A DNA stretch of 64,000 bases from positions 30,286-94,285 of the forward strand of contig NZ_JAPJDO010000024.1 in the NCBI RefSeq assembly GCF_026242045.1, read 5' to 3'. Positions 25,543 to 33,690 of the stretch are shown here, piece after piece; positions within the stretch are counted from its first letter, which is position 1; the number at the start of each line of letters is the position of its first letter. The notes beneath the pieces are model-generated. The model was not told where the DNA came from. It searched no databases and saw only the letters and a list, made by a program, of their open reading frames with translations. The position numbers and the translations under genes were made by a program. The stretch is from Mycobacterium pinniadriaticum. Lineage in GTDB: Bacteria > Actinomycetota > Actinomycetes > Mycobacteriales > Mycobacteriaceae.

Positions 25543-26078
25543 CGACGCCCCCACCCGGCGATGACCAGGGCGGCGACGCGCCAACGGAGGACTCCCGGCC
25601 CGAACCCCGCACATCCGCCGACCACGCCCCGCCGCCACCCGAGCAACCGCTGCCGCCCGCGTACCTGCCGCAGCCGCCACCGGGGTATTGGCCACCACCG
25701 GGGTATCCGCCACCGCCGGGATATCCGCCACCGCCGGGATATCCGCCGCGGGGTCAGTACTATCCGCCACCGCCGATGCCTGCGAACACCCCGCGGTTCT
25801 CGGTGGGTATGGTGTTCGTCGGAGCGATCGTGTACTTCGCGTTCAACTTCGTCATGTTTTTCGCGGTGCTCGCGCTGGCCAGCAGCGGCGGGAACGCGGC
25901 GCTGGTCGGTGGCGCGGTGGGGTTGGCGCTCATCGCGTTGGGCGGTGGCAGCGCCCTGCTGACGACGTCGAGTGCCTCGATCAAAGGCCTGGGCCTGGGC
26001 CTGATGATCGGCTGGGCGTTCTTGTCGGTCGTCTCCGTCGGGTTCTGTACCGGCCTCAACCCTGCGCTCTACTCGTGA
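25539..26078 (+). CDS. Pro/Tyr-rich membrane protein between Lgt-like and radical SAM genes
   Basis: 179-residue protein. Residues 1-85 are hydrophilic and Pro-rich with tandem P-P-P-G-Y units (YWPPPGYPPPPGYPPPPGYP), a composition common at the cytosolic face of mycobacterial membrane proteins. Residues about 88-175 contain three membrane spans (RFSVGMVFVGAIVYFAFNFV, ALVGGAVGLALIALGGGSAL, GLGLMIGWAFLSVVSVGFCT). No catalytic motif. ATG 25539 overlaps the Lgt-like stop and its own stop overlaps the GTG of the radical SAM gene, so the three are translationally coupled. Could be a scaffold tying the enzyme to the membrane; that is inference. Confidence 0.75.
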   Translation: MTTPPPGDDQGGDAPTEDSRPEPRTSADHAPPPPEQPLPPAYLPQPPPGYWPPPGYPPPPGYPPPPGYPPRGQYYPPPPMPANTPRFSVGMVFVGAIVYFAFNFVMFFAVLALASSGGNAALVGGAVGLALIALGGGSALLTTSSASIKGLGLGLMIGWAFLSVVSVGFCTGLNPALYS

Positions 26079-27649
26079 CGAACGCCGGGATGGGGCTGCG
26101 CGGCGACCGGCTGTTGCGCTATGTCACCGCGTTCTGTCCCACTTGCCACGCAGATGCCCCCGAACGGCCGCTGAGCGATGTGATGCGGCTCAGCGGCCGG
26201 CTCGTCGAGCACGATGGCCGGGTCTGGCTCGAGCGTGGTTGCCCGACACACGGATTGGTGCGCACCCTCTACGACGAGGACCCGGAAATTTTGTCCTATC
26301 TGGAGGAATGGACCGCACCGACCAAGGCGCACACCCCGGACGTGGTGGGAAATTTCGACCCGATCCCGTCGGCGTACCTGCGCGGATTGCCGGAGATGCA
26401 AACCCAGCACACCTGCATTCTCCTCGAAGACATCGCCGAGATCTGCAACCTGCGGTGTCCCACCTGTTTCACCGACTCCTCACCGGACCTCCGCAACGTG
26501 GTACCCGTCGCCGATGTGCTGGCCAACGTAGACCAACGCCTGGCCCGCGAGAACGGCCGCCTCGACGTCCTGATGCTGTCCGGCGGCGAGCCCACGCTGC
26601 ACCCGGCGCTGCCCGAGCTGATCACCGAACTGGTGGCCCGACCCATCACCCGAATACTGGTCAACAGCAACGGCATTCGGATCGCCACCGATGACGCCCT
26701 ACTCGAGTTGCTCGCCGAGCACCGGCACCGCGTCGAGGTGTACCTGCAATACGACGGCCTGTCCGACGCCGCACATCGCCATCACCGCGGCGGGGACCTG
26801 CGCGCCGTGAAACAGGCTGCACTCCAGCGGCTCTCACAGCACGAGATCTTCACCACGCTGGTGATGACCACCGCCCTCGGCGTGAACGACTCCGAAATCG
26901 GCGACATGGTCCGGCTAGCCCTGGACACCCCCTACGTCGGCGGAATCAGCATCCAACCCCAGTTCGGGTCGGGCCGCTCCGGACGCATCGACGCCCTCGA
27001 TCGGCTCACCCATACCGGCGTACTCAAACGGCTCGGTCCGCAGACCGACGGCCTGGTCACCTGGCGCGACCTGACCGCCCTGCCCTGCTCACACCCCCAC
27101 TGCTGTTCGGTCGGATACCTGATTCGTGACGATGCCGGCGCGTGGCGCTCGCTGGTATCACTACTCGGTCATGACGGCCTGAAGTCCAGGCTGGGCCTGG
27201 TCTCGAACAGGATCGTCGACACCAAACTTCCCCAGCAGCTGCGGCTTGCGGTCAAGGAATCCCTTCTCGGGCTGTTGTCCGAACAGTCGTCGCTGTCGCA
27301 CCCGCACATCGGCGATATCTGGCGAATCATCTGTCAGAGTTGCGATCTCGGAGTGGGCACGCTATTTGCGGTGGCATCGTCGGCACTGCCGGGGCGGCAA
27401 CGCAAGCTCCGCCGGCTGCTCGGCGAGCGGGTCGTCCGCATTACCGTCAAACCGTTCATGGACATCGACACGATGCTCGAAGAGCGCTTGGTGCAATGTT
27501 GCGTCCACGTCGGCACCAGTTCAGGTCAGCACCAGTGTGCGCCCTTCTGCGCCGTCCAGGCTTGGCCGGCGCTGGGCCGTCAGCGTCTGTCGGTTGCGGC
27601 GGGTCGGCAGCTTCCGCTCATCGCGGTGGACGCGGTCACCCGACCGTAG
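26075..27649 (+). CDS. radical SAM enzyme resembling tetraether lipid synthase (Tes)
   Basis: 524-residue radical SAM protein. An N-terminal rubredoxin-like metal site is formed by C21-P-T-C24 and C56-P-T-H59. The radical SAM cluster motif C124-N-L-R-C128-P-T-C131 follows, with the SAM glycine motif LMLSGGEPTLHP. The C-terminal half has further Cys groups (LPCSHPHCCSVGYL, IICQSCDLGVGT, and VQCCVHVG...CAPFCAVQ), as expected for auxiliary iron-sulfur clusters. This order of motifs is that of the archaeal lipid-coupling Tes group. GTG 26075 overlaps the preceding stop; ATG 26090 is an alternative. Located behind an Lgt-like gene, a lipid-modifying role is plausible but unproven. Confidence 0.78.
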   Translation: MTNAGMGLRGDRLLRYVTAFCPTCHADAPERPLSDVMRLSGRLVEHDGRVWLERGCPTHGLVRTLYDEDPEILSYLEEWTAPTKAHTPDVVGNFDPIPSAYLRGLPEMQTQHTCILLEDIAEICNLRCPTCFTDSSPDLRNVVPVADVLANVDQRLARENGRLDVLMLSGGEPTLHPALPELITELVARPITRILVNSNGIRIATDDALLELLAEHRHRVEVYLQYDGLSDAAHRHHRGGDLRAVKQAALQRLSQHEIFTTLVMTTALGVNDSEIGDMVRLALDTPYVGGISIQPQFGSGRSGRIDALDRLTHTGVLKRLGPQTDGLVTWRDLTALPCSHPHCCSVGYLIRDDAGAWRSLVSLLGHDGLKSRLGLVSNRIVDTKLPQQLRLAVKESLLGLLSEQSSLSHPHIGDIWRIICQSCDLGVGTLFAVASSALPGRQRKLRRLLGERVVRITVKPFMDIDTMLEERLVQCCVHVGTSSGQHQCAPFCAVQAWPALGRQRLSVAAGRQLPLIAVDAVTRP

Positions 27650-28013
27650 CGCCGGCCTGATGCCCGGTGGCGTCGCGGCGCACCAGTTCGACGGCATCGC
27701 CCACGTCCACGGTGATCACGTCGTCGCAGGCGACAAAGGGGATCTGCAGCAGACCGTGGAAGTCGTCGGTCATGACGAAAGTGTGGGCGCGGGCGAACAG
27801 CGGCTGCACGTCGAAAACCCGCACCCGCAGCTTTTCCCGGCTCAGTCTGCCCAATTCCCGGCCCGTTTCGGGATCGGTGACCACGGGGCCGGTGCGCGAG
27901 CTCACCGCGAAGACCATGCCTACTGCCACCCCGGCTTCAGTGCCGCGGTTGATCACCAGCGTGTGGTCATCCTCGATGAGTGCGACTTGCCCGACGATCG
28001 CCTCGGTGGTCAC
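27636..28013 (-). CDS. conserved hypothetical protein, beta-rich
   Basis: 125-residue cytosolic protein of unknown function. It begins with AIVGQVALIEDDHTLVINRG, a beta pattern with GTEAGVAVGMVFAVSSRTGP, then RELGRLSREKLRVRVFDVQP; this looks like a small barrel with turns rich in Gly and Asp. No Cys, no signal. ATG 28013 overlaps the stop of the upstream membrane-protein gene by four bases, so the two form one unit. Its 3' end overlaps the convergent radical SAM gene by 14 bases. I do not recognise the family beyond mycobacterial occurrence. Confidence 0.65.
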   Translation of the reverse strand: MTTEAIVGQVALIEDDHTLVINRGTEAGVAVGMVFAVSSRTGPVVTDPETGRELGRLSREKLRVRVFDVQPLFARAHTFVMTDDFHGLLQIPFVACDDVITVDVGDAVELVRRDATGHQAGATVG

Positions 28014-28789
28014 GACGCCGCCAGGGAGTTGCTTTCTCGCAAGGCCGAAGACGACCCTGACCCGGCCCGGATCCGTGGCCGCAGGCCGTAGTCATCGGCG
28101 CGCAGCGGCACGTCCACATCGGTCGCGGAATCCAGTTCGGTGCCCAGCGTGAGCTCCACCGCGGTCTTCGCCTGGAATAGGGCGATCACCGCCTGTTGGT
28201 GATGGTCGGTGCCGAACGTGGCTAGTGCCGTCGCGAGCTTGGAGTCGACGTAGTGGATCGAGCGCTGCAGATCAGACGGCGCCGGTTGAGCCGGATGGGC
28301 CTGCCGCGGCGCTTCGGTGCCGAGACCGCTATACCACCGATGCCCGAGGGCTCCCAGGATGGCGGCACATACCGGGACCACCACGACGATGCAGACCAAG
28401 CCGAAGGTGGTGTGCATCGTGATCGCACCGACGACACCGAGGAGCATTCCTACGCCCGCGCCGAAGAACAGTTGCACCGCCGGCGGCACCGATTCGACCA
28501 CGAGCCACAGGTACCGGGTGGCGTGCACGACCGATCGGGCGACGCCCGCGACGAAGCGGGCGAGCCCCGTGATGCCCCTGAGAGCGAGGCGACCCATCTC
28601 GTCGGCTCGCTTGCGGGTGACCGGGGACTTCGGCATCGACCAGGACCGCTGTCGCGCCGGCTCGGCCGGGGCGGCGTCCGGCTCGATCGGAGGTGTGGCG
28701 CCGGGCTCAGCGGCGGCCGGCGCGGCGGGCTGCTCCGCCGCGTCCGGAGTCGCCGGTTCGGCGCTGGTCACATTCGCATCACTAGCCAC
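28010..28789 (-). CDS. membrane protein with Ala/Pro-rich N-terminus
   Basis: 259-residue protein. Residues 1-50 are Ala/Pro/Glu-rich and low-complexity; a basic region follows (RADEMGRLALRGITGLARFV), then two membrane spans (VPPAVQLFFGAGVGMLLGVVG and FGLVCIVVVVPVCAAILGAL). The C-terminal cytosolic part contains SDLQRSIHYVDSKLATALAT and FGTDHHQQAVIALFQAKTAV, helical. No family recognised. GTG 28789 is the most likely start. It is translationally coupled to the beta-rich protein downstream, suggesting a complex. Confidence 0.62.
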   Translation of the reverse strand: MASDANVTSAEPATPDAAEQPAAPAAAEPGATPPIEPDAAPAEPARQRSWSMPKSPVTRKRADEMGRLALRGITGLARFVAGVARSVVHATRYLWLVVESVPPAVQLFFGAGVGMLLGVVGAITMHTTFGLVCIVVVVPVCAAILGALGHRWYSGLGTEAPRQAHPAQPAPSDLQRSIHYVDSKLATALATFGTDHHQQAVIALFQAKTAVELTLGTELDSATDVDVPLRADDYGLRPRIRAGSGSSSALRESNSLAAS

Positions 28790-28861
28790 ATACGTATCAT
28801 TCCCCCATCCGGTCGATTCCTCGCCCTGGCACGCCGAGCCAACGACCGGCTTTGCGCCTTC

Positions 28862-28882
28862 CGGCCGACATCGTGTCGGCCG
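28862..28882 (-). terminator. hairpin after GjpA-like gene
   Basis: Perfect 9-base arms CGGCCGACA / TGTCGGCCG around a 3-base loop, 29 bases past the stop of the GjpA-like gene. No T-run follows, as is usual for mycobacterial terminators. It separates this gene from the membrane-protein pair downstream. Confidence 0.5.
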
Positions 28883-28910
28883 ACGCCACCGCCGCCGTGG
28901 CCCTAATGTG

Positions 28911-30125
28911 CTAGCTGGCGGCAGATCGAGCCGCGGGCCGCGCAGACCGGCCCTGACCGCCAGACTTCGCCGCCCGTTCCGAACGCGCCGCCGCCGAGTT
29001 GGGTTGGTCGCGATGACCGACGGTGCGCCTGGCCGTGACATCCACCGGCCTGAAACCTGCGGTGCGGCGGACTGTCTTGTGCACGTTGACCGAACGGATC
29101 CGTGCCGAACTGGCCGGCCCGGAGCTCTGAACGGAGCGGGGCACCTCGTTGACAGCGGCCAGACTCTGGGTCGAGGAACTCTGTGCGGCAGCGGAGGCAC
29201 TGCTCGGATCTTCCCAGCCGATGGCCGTGGCAATGGATCTGCCGAACTCCATCATCGCCCCGAAGGGCCCGACCGCGGTTCCGGTCGCAAGCGGTACGTG
29301 GATGTGGAGCACGCCGAGCAGGTTGTTGTCGTAGGCGAAATCGAGTGCGTTGAACGCCGAACCACCCGGGCTCAGGAGACCGCCGAGAGCGATACCGACC
29401 TGGACACCGTCGGGGAAGGTCACCCCGATAGACGGCCCCACCGCCTCCACCAACGCGGTCAGGTCAACATGCTGACCTCCGTTGAGGAACGCATCGGTCA
29501 TGGCCGCGGGAATGTCAGCCAGCGTGTTCATGGCGCTCGTCACGTCGGGCGTGGCGGCGGCGAGATCGCTGTTGATCGATCTCAGGCTCGATGCCAAGAC
29601 CAGCAGCGGGCCCAACACCGGGCCGGCAAGACCGACCAGCACGCCGCTGAGCGTGGTCGTCGAGAGGGCCAGTAGCTGCTTACCTGTTGGAGATATGCTG
29701 AGCTGCAACAGATCCGGGATACCGGGCAGTTGTTCGATGGCCGGCAGCAGCTCGTAGAAGGTCCGGTGCGTGGTATCCAAGGTGCTCGGGTCCGGCGCCA
29801 ACGGCGTATCGACCGCCGCCTGAAAATTAGCCTGCATCTGCGCAAGAATGCCCGCGATATCGGGCAGTTCGGTCACGTACTCGGCCTGGTTCGCCAGGAT
29901 CTGCTGCAGGATCGGGACCGGCGCCTCAAGCCAGGAGTTGAACAGCGCGGTGGCGTTCTCCCGTGCCGTGGTGAAGACGTCTGCCCAGTCGGTGGACGCC
30001 GCCGCGAGGTTCATCGCCTCGGCACGGACGTCGGGTGGTGGCGTGGCCACCGGGCTGATCGCGATCGCGCTGGCGCCTACGACGGCCACACCGGCCGAAA
30101 GGAAGGGTCGAGACGTTGCAAACAT
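28911..30125 (-). CDS. GjpA-like exported surface protein
   Basis: 404-residue exported protein. A signal-like hydrophobic start (MFATSRPFLSAGVAVVGASA) leads to a helical region with STDWADVFTTARENATALFN and PVPILQQILANQAEYVTELP, which resembles proteins annotated in mycobacteria as outer membrane porin GjpA. A central region with GVTFPDGVQVGIALGGLLSP precedes a Ser/Ala/Arg-rich basic tail of about 80 residues. The porin role is only by resemblance and the tail is not typical of a barrel. ATG 30125 is chosen as it opens the signal; the longer frame to 30209 is less likely. Confidence 0.55.
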   Translation of the reverse strand: MFATSRPFLSAGVAVVGASAIAISPVATPPPDVRAEAMNLAAASTDWADVFTTARENATALFNSWLEAPVPILQQILANQAEYVTELPDIAGILAQMQANFQAAVDTPLAPDPSTLDTTHRTFYELLPAIEQLPGIPDLLQLSISPTGKQLLALSTTTLSGVLVGLAGPVLGPLLVLASSLRSINSDLAAATPDVTSAMNTLADIPAAMTDAFLNGGQHVDLTALVEAVGPSIGVTFPDGVQVGIALGGLLSPGGSAFNALDFAYDNNLLGVLHIHVPLATGTAVGPFGAMMEFGRSIATAIGWEDPSSASAAAQSSSTQSLAAVNEVPRSVQSSGPASSARIRSVNVHKTVRRTAGFRPVDVTARRTVGHRDQPNSAAARSERAAKSGGQGRSARPAARSAAS

Positions 30126-30325
30126 GGCGAGCCCCCGTCGTCGTGTCACCCCTGACCCACGAGAACCGTACCTGAGACAGTCGGCCCCGAAACTCGAATT
30201 CGGTGGCAAAACGCTGATTTGAGCCTTGGCTCAGCCGGCGGTCGGCGCAATCGAGAAGGGCTGGTACTCGCTCCAATTGGATTCGGGCAAACCCATCAGG
30301 GCCAGGAGGATGTTCGCTTCAGCCA

Positions 30326-30604
30326 CTACTCGCATCCGACGCCGTTACCGTCTCGATCGAGTCCGTAGATGTCTCGGCCGATTACCGTGACGGGACCGGA
30401 GACATAGGCGGGTCCGTTACCGCTACCTCCGGCACAGTCGACGTCACTGGCGATCGGAACGCACGCACCCGAGTAGTTCGGGTCGCAGTTCGAGCTCGGT
30501 GCCCGGACATGCGGTCCCGCGGACTGCGCAACGGACCCGCCGTCCGGATCAGCGGTTGCCGCCGGGCTCAGTGCCAGCCCGAGGGCAAATCCAATTGCCA
30601 GCAT
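30326..30604 (-). CDS. secreted excalibur-domain protein
   Basis: 92-residue small secreted protein. MLAIGFALGLALSPAATADP is the signal peptide. The mature part carries SNCDPNYSGACVPIASDVDC and ends RDIYGLDRDGNGVGCE, the excalibur calcium-binding-like motif with D-x-D-x-N-G and conserved Cys residues. Such domains often occur in extracellular nucleases or stand alone. GGGGAAATTGACC before ATG 30604 gives a ribosome site; the frame to 30670 is rejected. Function unknown. Confidence 0.72.
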   Translation of the reverse strand: MLAIGFALGLALSPAATADPDGGSVAQSAGPHVRAPSSNCDPNYSGACVPIASDVDCAGGSGNGPAYVSGPVTVIGRDIYGLDRDGNGVGCE

Positions 30605-30690
30605 GGTCAATTTCCCCACGACAACGAATCGTAGCCACCACGTCGTCGTCGACCGACCGTTACGGGCCAATTGCCGTCCAGCGCGCCGGA

Positions 30691-32109
30691 TCAGCGACCC
30701 GGTGCGTCGTCATCCTCATCGGCGGTGGCGTCATCACCTTCGGGGTCGCGGTCCTGATCGGTCGACAGCCCGGCCGCGGCCGCCTCCGGGATCGGCATCG
30801 GCTCGGGCGGCATCCGTTCGCGCAGGCTGTCGTAGATCGGCGGTGAACCCACCAGGTAGGCGGCCAGCACCGCCGCGGCGGTCGCGGCCATCATCGGCAC
30901 GGCAACCGACGTCGTCGCGGTCATCTCGATGACGAGGACCATGCCGGTCACCGGCGCACGGACGGTGGCCCCGAAAAACGCTCCCATACCGACGAGCGCC
31001 ATCGGAACCGCCAGGCCCTCAACATTTCCGGGCCACACGAAACCGAAGACTCCGACGAACAGCAGTCCCCACAACGCGCCGATCGCCAGCAGCGGAGCGA
31101 ACAACCCGCCCGGGGTCCCGGCCGAATACGACAGCGGGCCGGCAATGAACCGCACCACCAGATAGCCGATGACGACGGTGAGCACGATGTGGTGCCCACC
31201 GAGGACCAACTGCGTCAGGGGGTCACCGCCGCTTACGGCGAGGGGGTAGACGAACATCGCCAACCCGATCACCGCGCCGATCATGGCCGCCTTGGCGGGC
31301 TGCGGCATGCGGCGCAGACCGGCGACGTGGTCGAGGAACCACAGCACGATCCGGTTGTAGAGGGCGCCGAGACAACCGGTCAGCAGACCGAAGACGACGA
31401 AGAGCGGAAGCCACGCCAGATCCGGGGCGCCGATCGGTTCGACGTCGAAGTCAGCGTGGTTGCCCAGGACCCACCGTGAGCAGGCGACCGCGGCGACCGC
31501 GGCGAAGATGGTGGCCAGGACCGTCTTCACCCGGAACGATCGGGTCACCTCTTCGAGGGTGAACAGGGTGCCGCCGATGGGCGCGTTGAAGGCGACGGCC
31601 AGGCCCGCCCCGCCCAGTGCGGTCTGCATCATCCGGACCTCGGCCGCGGGCAGCCGGGCTCGTCGTGCTGCCTCGGCTCCGATCGCGGCCCCCATGTGCA
31701 CGGTCGGACCCTCCCGACCGAGCACCAGTCCCGAGCCGATGGCCAGCACGCCACCGATGAATTTCGCGGGAAGCAGTCGGATCTGCGGTGGCTGGGCATC
31801 GCCGTGGTAGACCGCTTCGACGTGCTGAATGCCGCTGCCGGCGGCCAGGGGCTCCCACCGCACGATCAGGGCGGCCAACGCCGCACCGATCGCGGCGGCC
31901 GCCATGGGGATCAGCCAGCCCGGCCCGGGCAACTGGTGGGTCCAATTGACGAAATCGGTGCGGAGGGTGTCGGCGGCTTGCAGGCACCAGCGGAAGGCGC
32001 CGCCGACGAAACCGATGATGATCCCGGCCAGCGTCGCCGTCACACAGATGAGGATCGATCCGCGCATCGACGCGTCGATTTTGGCGGGGTATTCCGGTGT
32101 CTCACTCAT
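30691..32109 (-). CDS. ClC-family chloride channel/antiporter
   Basis: 472-residue membrane protein with the ClC fold. Selectivity motifs in order: GSGIQHVEAV, GREGPTVHMGAAIG with the gating Glu, and GGLFAPLLAIGALWG. A further conserved segment is LGGAGLAVAFNAPIGGTLFTLEE. The gating Glu and the usual length point to a Cl-/H+ exchanger or channel. No CBS domain; the C-terminal tail of about 45 residues is acidic and disordered. Start ATG 32109. Role probably in pH or anion balance. Confidence 0.9.
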   Translation of the reverse strand: MSETPEYPAKIDASMRGSILICVTATLAGIIIGFVGGAFRWCLQAADTLRTDFVNWTHQLPGPGWLIPMAAAAIGAALAALIVRWEPLAAGSGIQHVEAVYHGDAQPPQIRLLPAKFIGGVLAIGSGLVLGREGPTVHMGAAIGAEAARRARLPAAEVRMMQTALGGAGLAVAFNAPIGGTLFTLEEVTRSFRVKTVLATIFAAVAAVACSRWVLGNHADFDVEPIGAPDLAWLPLFVVFGLLTGCLGALYNRIVLWFLDHVAGLRRMPQPAKAAMIGAVIGLAMFVYPLAVSGGDPLTQLVLGGHHIVLTVVIGYLVVRFIAGPLSYSAGTPGGLFAPLLAIGALWGLLFVGVFGFVWPGNVEGLAVPMALVGMGAFFGATVRAPVTGMVLVIEMTATTSVAVPMMAATAAAVLAAYLVGSPPIYDSLRERMPPEPMPIPEAAAAGLSTDQDRDPEGDDATADEDDDAPGR

Positions 32110-32243
32110 CGGTGTTCCCGCTCAGCGTTGAAAGCCACGGCGTCCAGTTTCGCAGACCGGCGTCGCGACCTCGCGGCGACAGCGCCCTCACCCGGCGGGA
32201 GCGCGGCAGGCGGGAAGAACAGTCAGGCATCCGCGCCCGGCGA

Positions 32244-32645
32244 TCAACCCTTCATGGCGGTGGCCGCCGTATAGCGTCGCCACGAACCGAAGTCGGTGAT
32301 CTCGAGTTCACCTTCGACGATGTACGGTTCGCCGAGTACGCCCAGGACCTGCGTTCCGTCCACAAGCGCTACCTTTCCGACGGCCAAGCCGGGCGGTTCG
32401 GACTCGAGGATTTTCACCACCCCGTCGCCGGGAACGTCCCAGAGCTCCAATTCGACTGCTGTTCCGCCGTTCGTCGTTCGGATCATCGCCGGGTGGCGGT
32501 CACCGACTGTCCACAACCGGTAGCAGGGAGCGGTCCGATCCTCGCGCACGAAAACCGCACCAGCGCGAAGCATGTTCGCGTTCAGTTCGAGGCCTCGCAT
32601 CAGCGTGCCGTTCACCGCCAGCCTGGTAAATCCATTGTCAGTCAT
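32244..32645 (-). CDS. stand-alone allophanate-hydrolase C-terminal-like protein
   Basis: 133-residue protein with the gamma-glutamylcyclotransferase-like fold. LAVNGTLMRGLELNANMLRA is the opening motif, and VLGVLGEPYIVEGELEITDFGSW near the end is the same pattern as the C-terminal domain of allophanate hydrolase (AtzF type), which decarboxylates the amidase product. Here it is a separate gene, with no amidase-signature domain fused. ATG 32645 has GGAG five bases upstream. It lies 99 bases after the biuret-hydrolase-like gene, which supports a shared urea/biuret-type pathway. Confidence in the fold is good, in the reaction low. Confidence 0.7.
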   Translation of the reverse strand: MTDNGFTRLAVNGTLMRGLELNANMLRAGAVFVREDRTAPCYRLWTVGDRHPAMIRTTNGGTAVELELWDVPGDGVVKILESEPPGLAVGKVALVDGTQVLGVLGEPYIVEGELEITDFGSWRRYTAATAMKG

Positions 32646-32701
32646 CACATCTCCAGTCCACCGCTAACGAATCCGCAGCGGGTTTCTGACCGTCGGGATC
32701 C

Positions 32702-32735
32702 GAGTTTCGGCACCCCCCCCGCGGTGCCGAAACTC
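32702..32735 (-). terminator. perfect hairpin between biuret-hydrolase-like gene and downstream gene
   Basis: Arms GAGTTTCGGCACC (32702-32714) and GGTGCCGAAACTC (32723-32735) pair perfectly over 13 bases, with an 8-base C-rich loop. It begins 10 bases after the stop of the cysteine-hydrolase gene. No T-run. It can act as a terminator or as a processing/partial-termination element within the operon. Confidence 0.6.
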
Positions 32736-32744
32736 CGAAGGGCA

Positions 32745-33479
32745 CTAGCCGACGGCGGCCACTCGAGTCGCGCCTCGCATCACATCGAAGGCTTTCAACA
32801 AGGCGTCGCTGGGCGCATGTGCCCCGAAAACTCCACCCTGCATGGTGATCATGTTGAGCGCGGCCACGTGGTTGGCGGGGTCGGTGGCCCCTGTGCAGTC
32901 GGACAAGACCAGACATTCGTAGCCGCGGTCGTTGGCGTCCCGCATGGTGGTGTGCACACAGACGTCGGTGGTGATCCCGGTGAAGATGATGTGCGTGATG
33001 CCGTTGGTCCGCAGGATCAAGTCGAGATCGGTGGCATAGAAGCTGCCCTTGCCGGGCTTGTCGATCACCGGTTCACCCGGAAGGGGCGCCATCTCCTCGA
33101 CGATTTCCCAGCCGGGTTCGCCACAGACGAGGATCCGGCCCGCCGGACCGTACGATCCGATCTCGGCCCCTATCTGCGCCGAGCGCCATCTCTTGTTCGC
33201 AGGCAGATTCGACAGATCGGGGCGGTGGCCTTCGCGGGTGTGGATGATGAACAACCCGACGTCGCGGGCAGCGTGTAGGACCTTCTGCGCCGCGGCCAAC
33301 GGCGCGCGGGTCAGCGACAGGTCGTAGCCCATCGTGTCGACGTACCCACCCTTCCCGCAGAAGTCGACCTGCCAGTCGATGTTGATCAGAGCCGTTCGGC
33401 CCGTTGGAATATTGCCGTCATAGGGCCACACGTAAGGATGTGCCTGTACTGTCGCCGGTGGGCGCATGTCATTCGTCAC
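32745..33479 (-). CDS. cysteine hydrolase, biuret amidohydrolase-like
   Basis: 244-residue isochorismatase-fold amidohydrolase. The catalytic triad is visible: Asp in LINIDWQVDFCGKGGY, Lys in VIDKPGKGSFYATD and Cys in GITTDVCVHTTMRDANDRGY. The segments HTREGHRPDLSNLPANKRWR and MQGGVFGAHA, and the start with YVWPYDG, agree closely with the biuret hydrolase BiuH as I remember it. It would convert biuret to allophanate and ammonia, or hydrolyse a related ureide such as ureidoacrylate. GTG 33479 has GAGAGGAG upstream. The neighbouring allophanate-hydrolase-like domain supports this reading. Confidence 0.75.
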   Translation of the reverse strand: MTNDMRPPATVQAHPYVWPYDGNIPTGRTALINIDWQVDFCGKGGYVDTMGYDLSLTRAPLAAAQKVLHAARDVGLFIIHTREGHRPDLSNLPANKRWRSAQIGAEIGSYGPAGRILVCGEPGWEIVEEMAPLPGEPVIDKPGKGSFYATDLDLILRTNGITHIIFTGITTDVCVHTTMRDANDRGYECLVLSDCTGATDPANHVAALNMITMQGGVFGAHAPSDALLKAFDVMRGATRVAAVG

Positions 33480-33690
33480 TGGAAACTCCTCTCTTTCAAC
33501 AGTTTTCACCGGCACAGGACGCCAATCGGGTGTGATGTGGCCGGTCGCAAACATTGTTTGCACCTTCGTACTAGTGACCGTATTACTACGCGAACCTGAA
33601 AGGTCGCCGAACACTACCTGGACACTTCCTGTGAGTTTGCCGTGAGGCTCGCCGATCGTTCGACCGCACGGTTCCCGACATCTCCGGCGT

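Noticed and set aside
25680..25755. Tandem short repeats resembling a minisatellite
   Set aside because: They encode the P-P-P-G-Y repeats of the membrane protein and are explained by coding.
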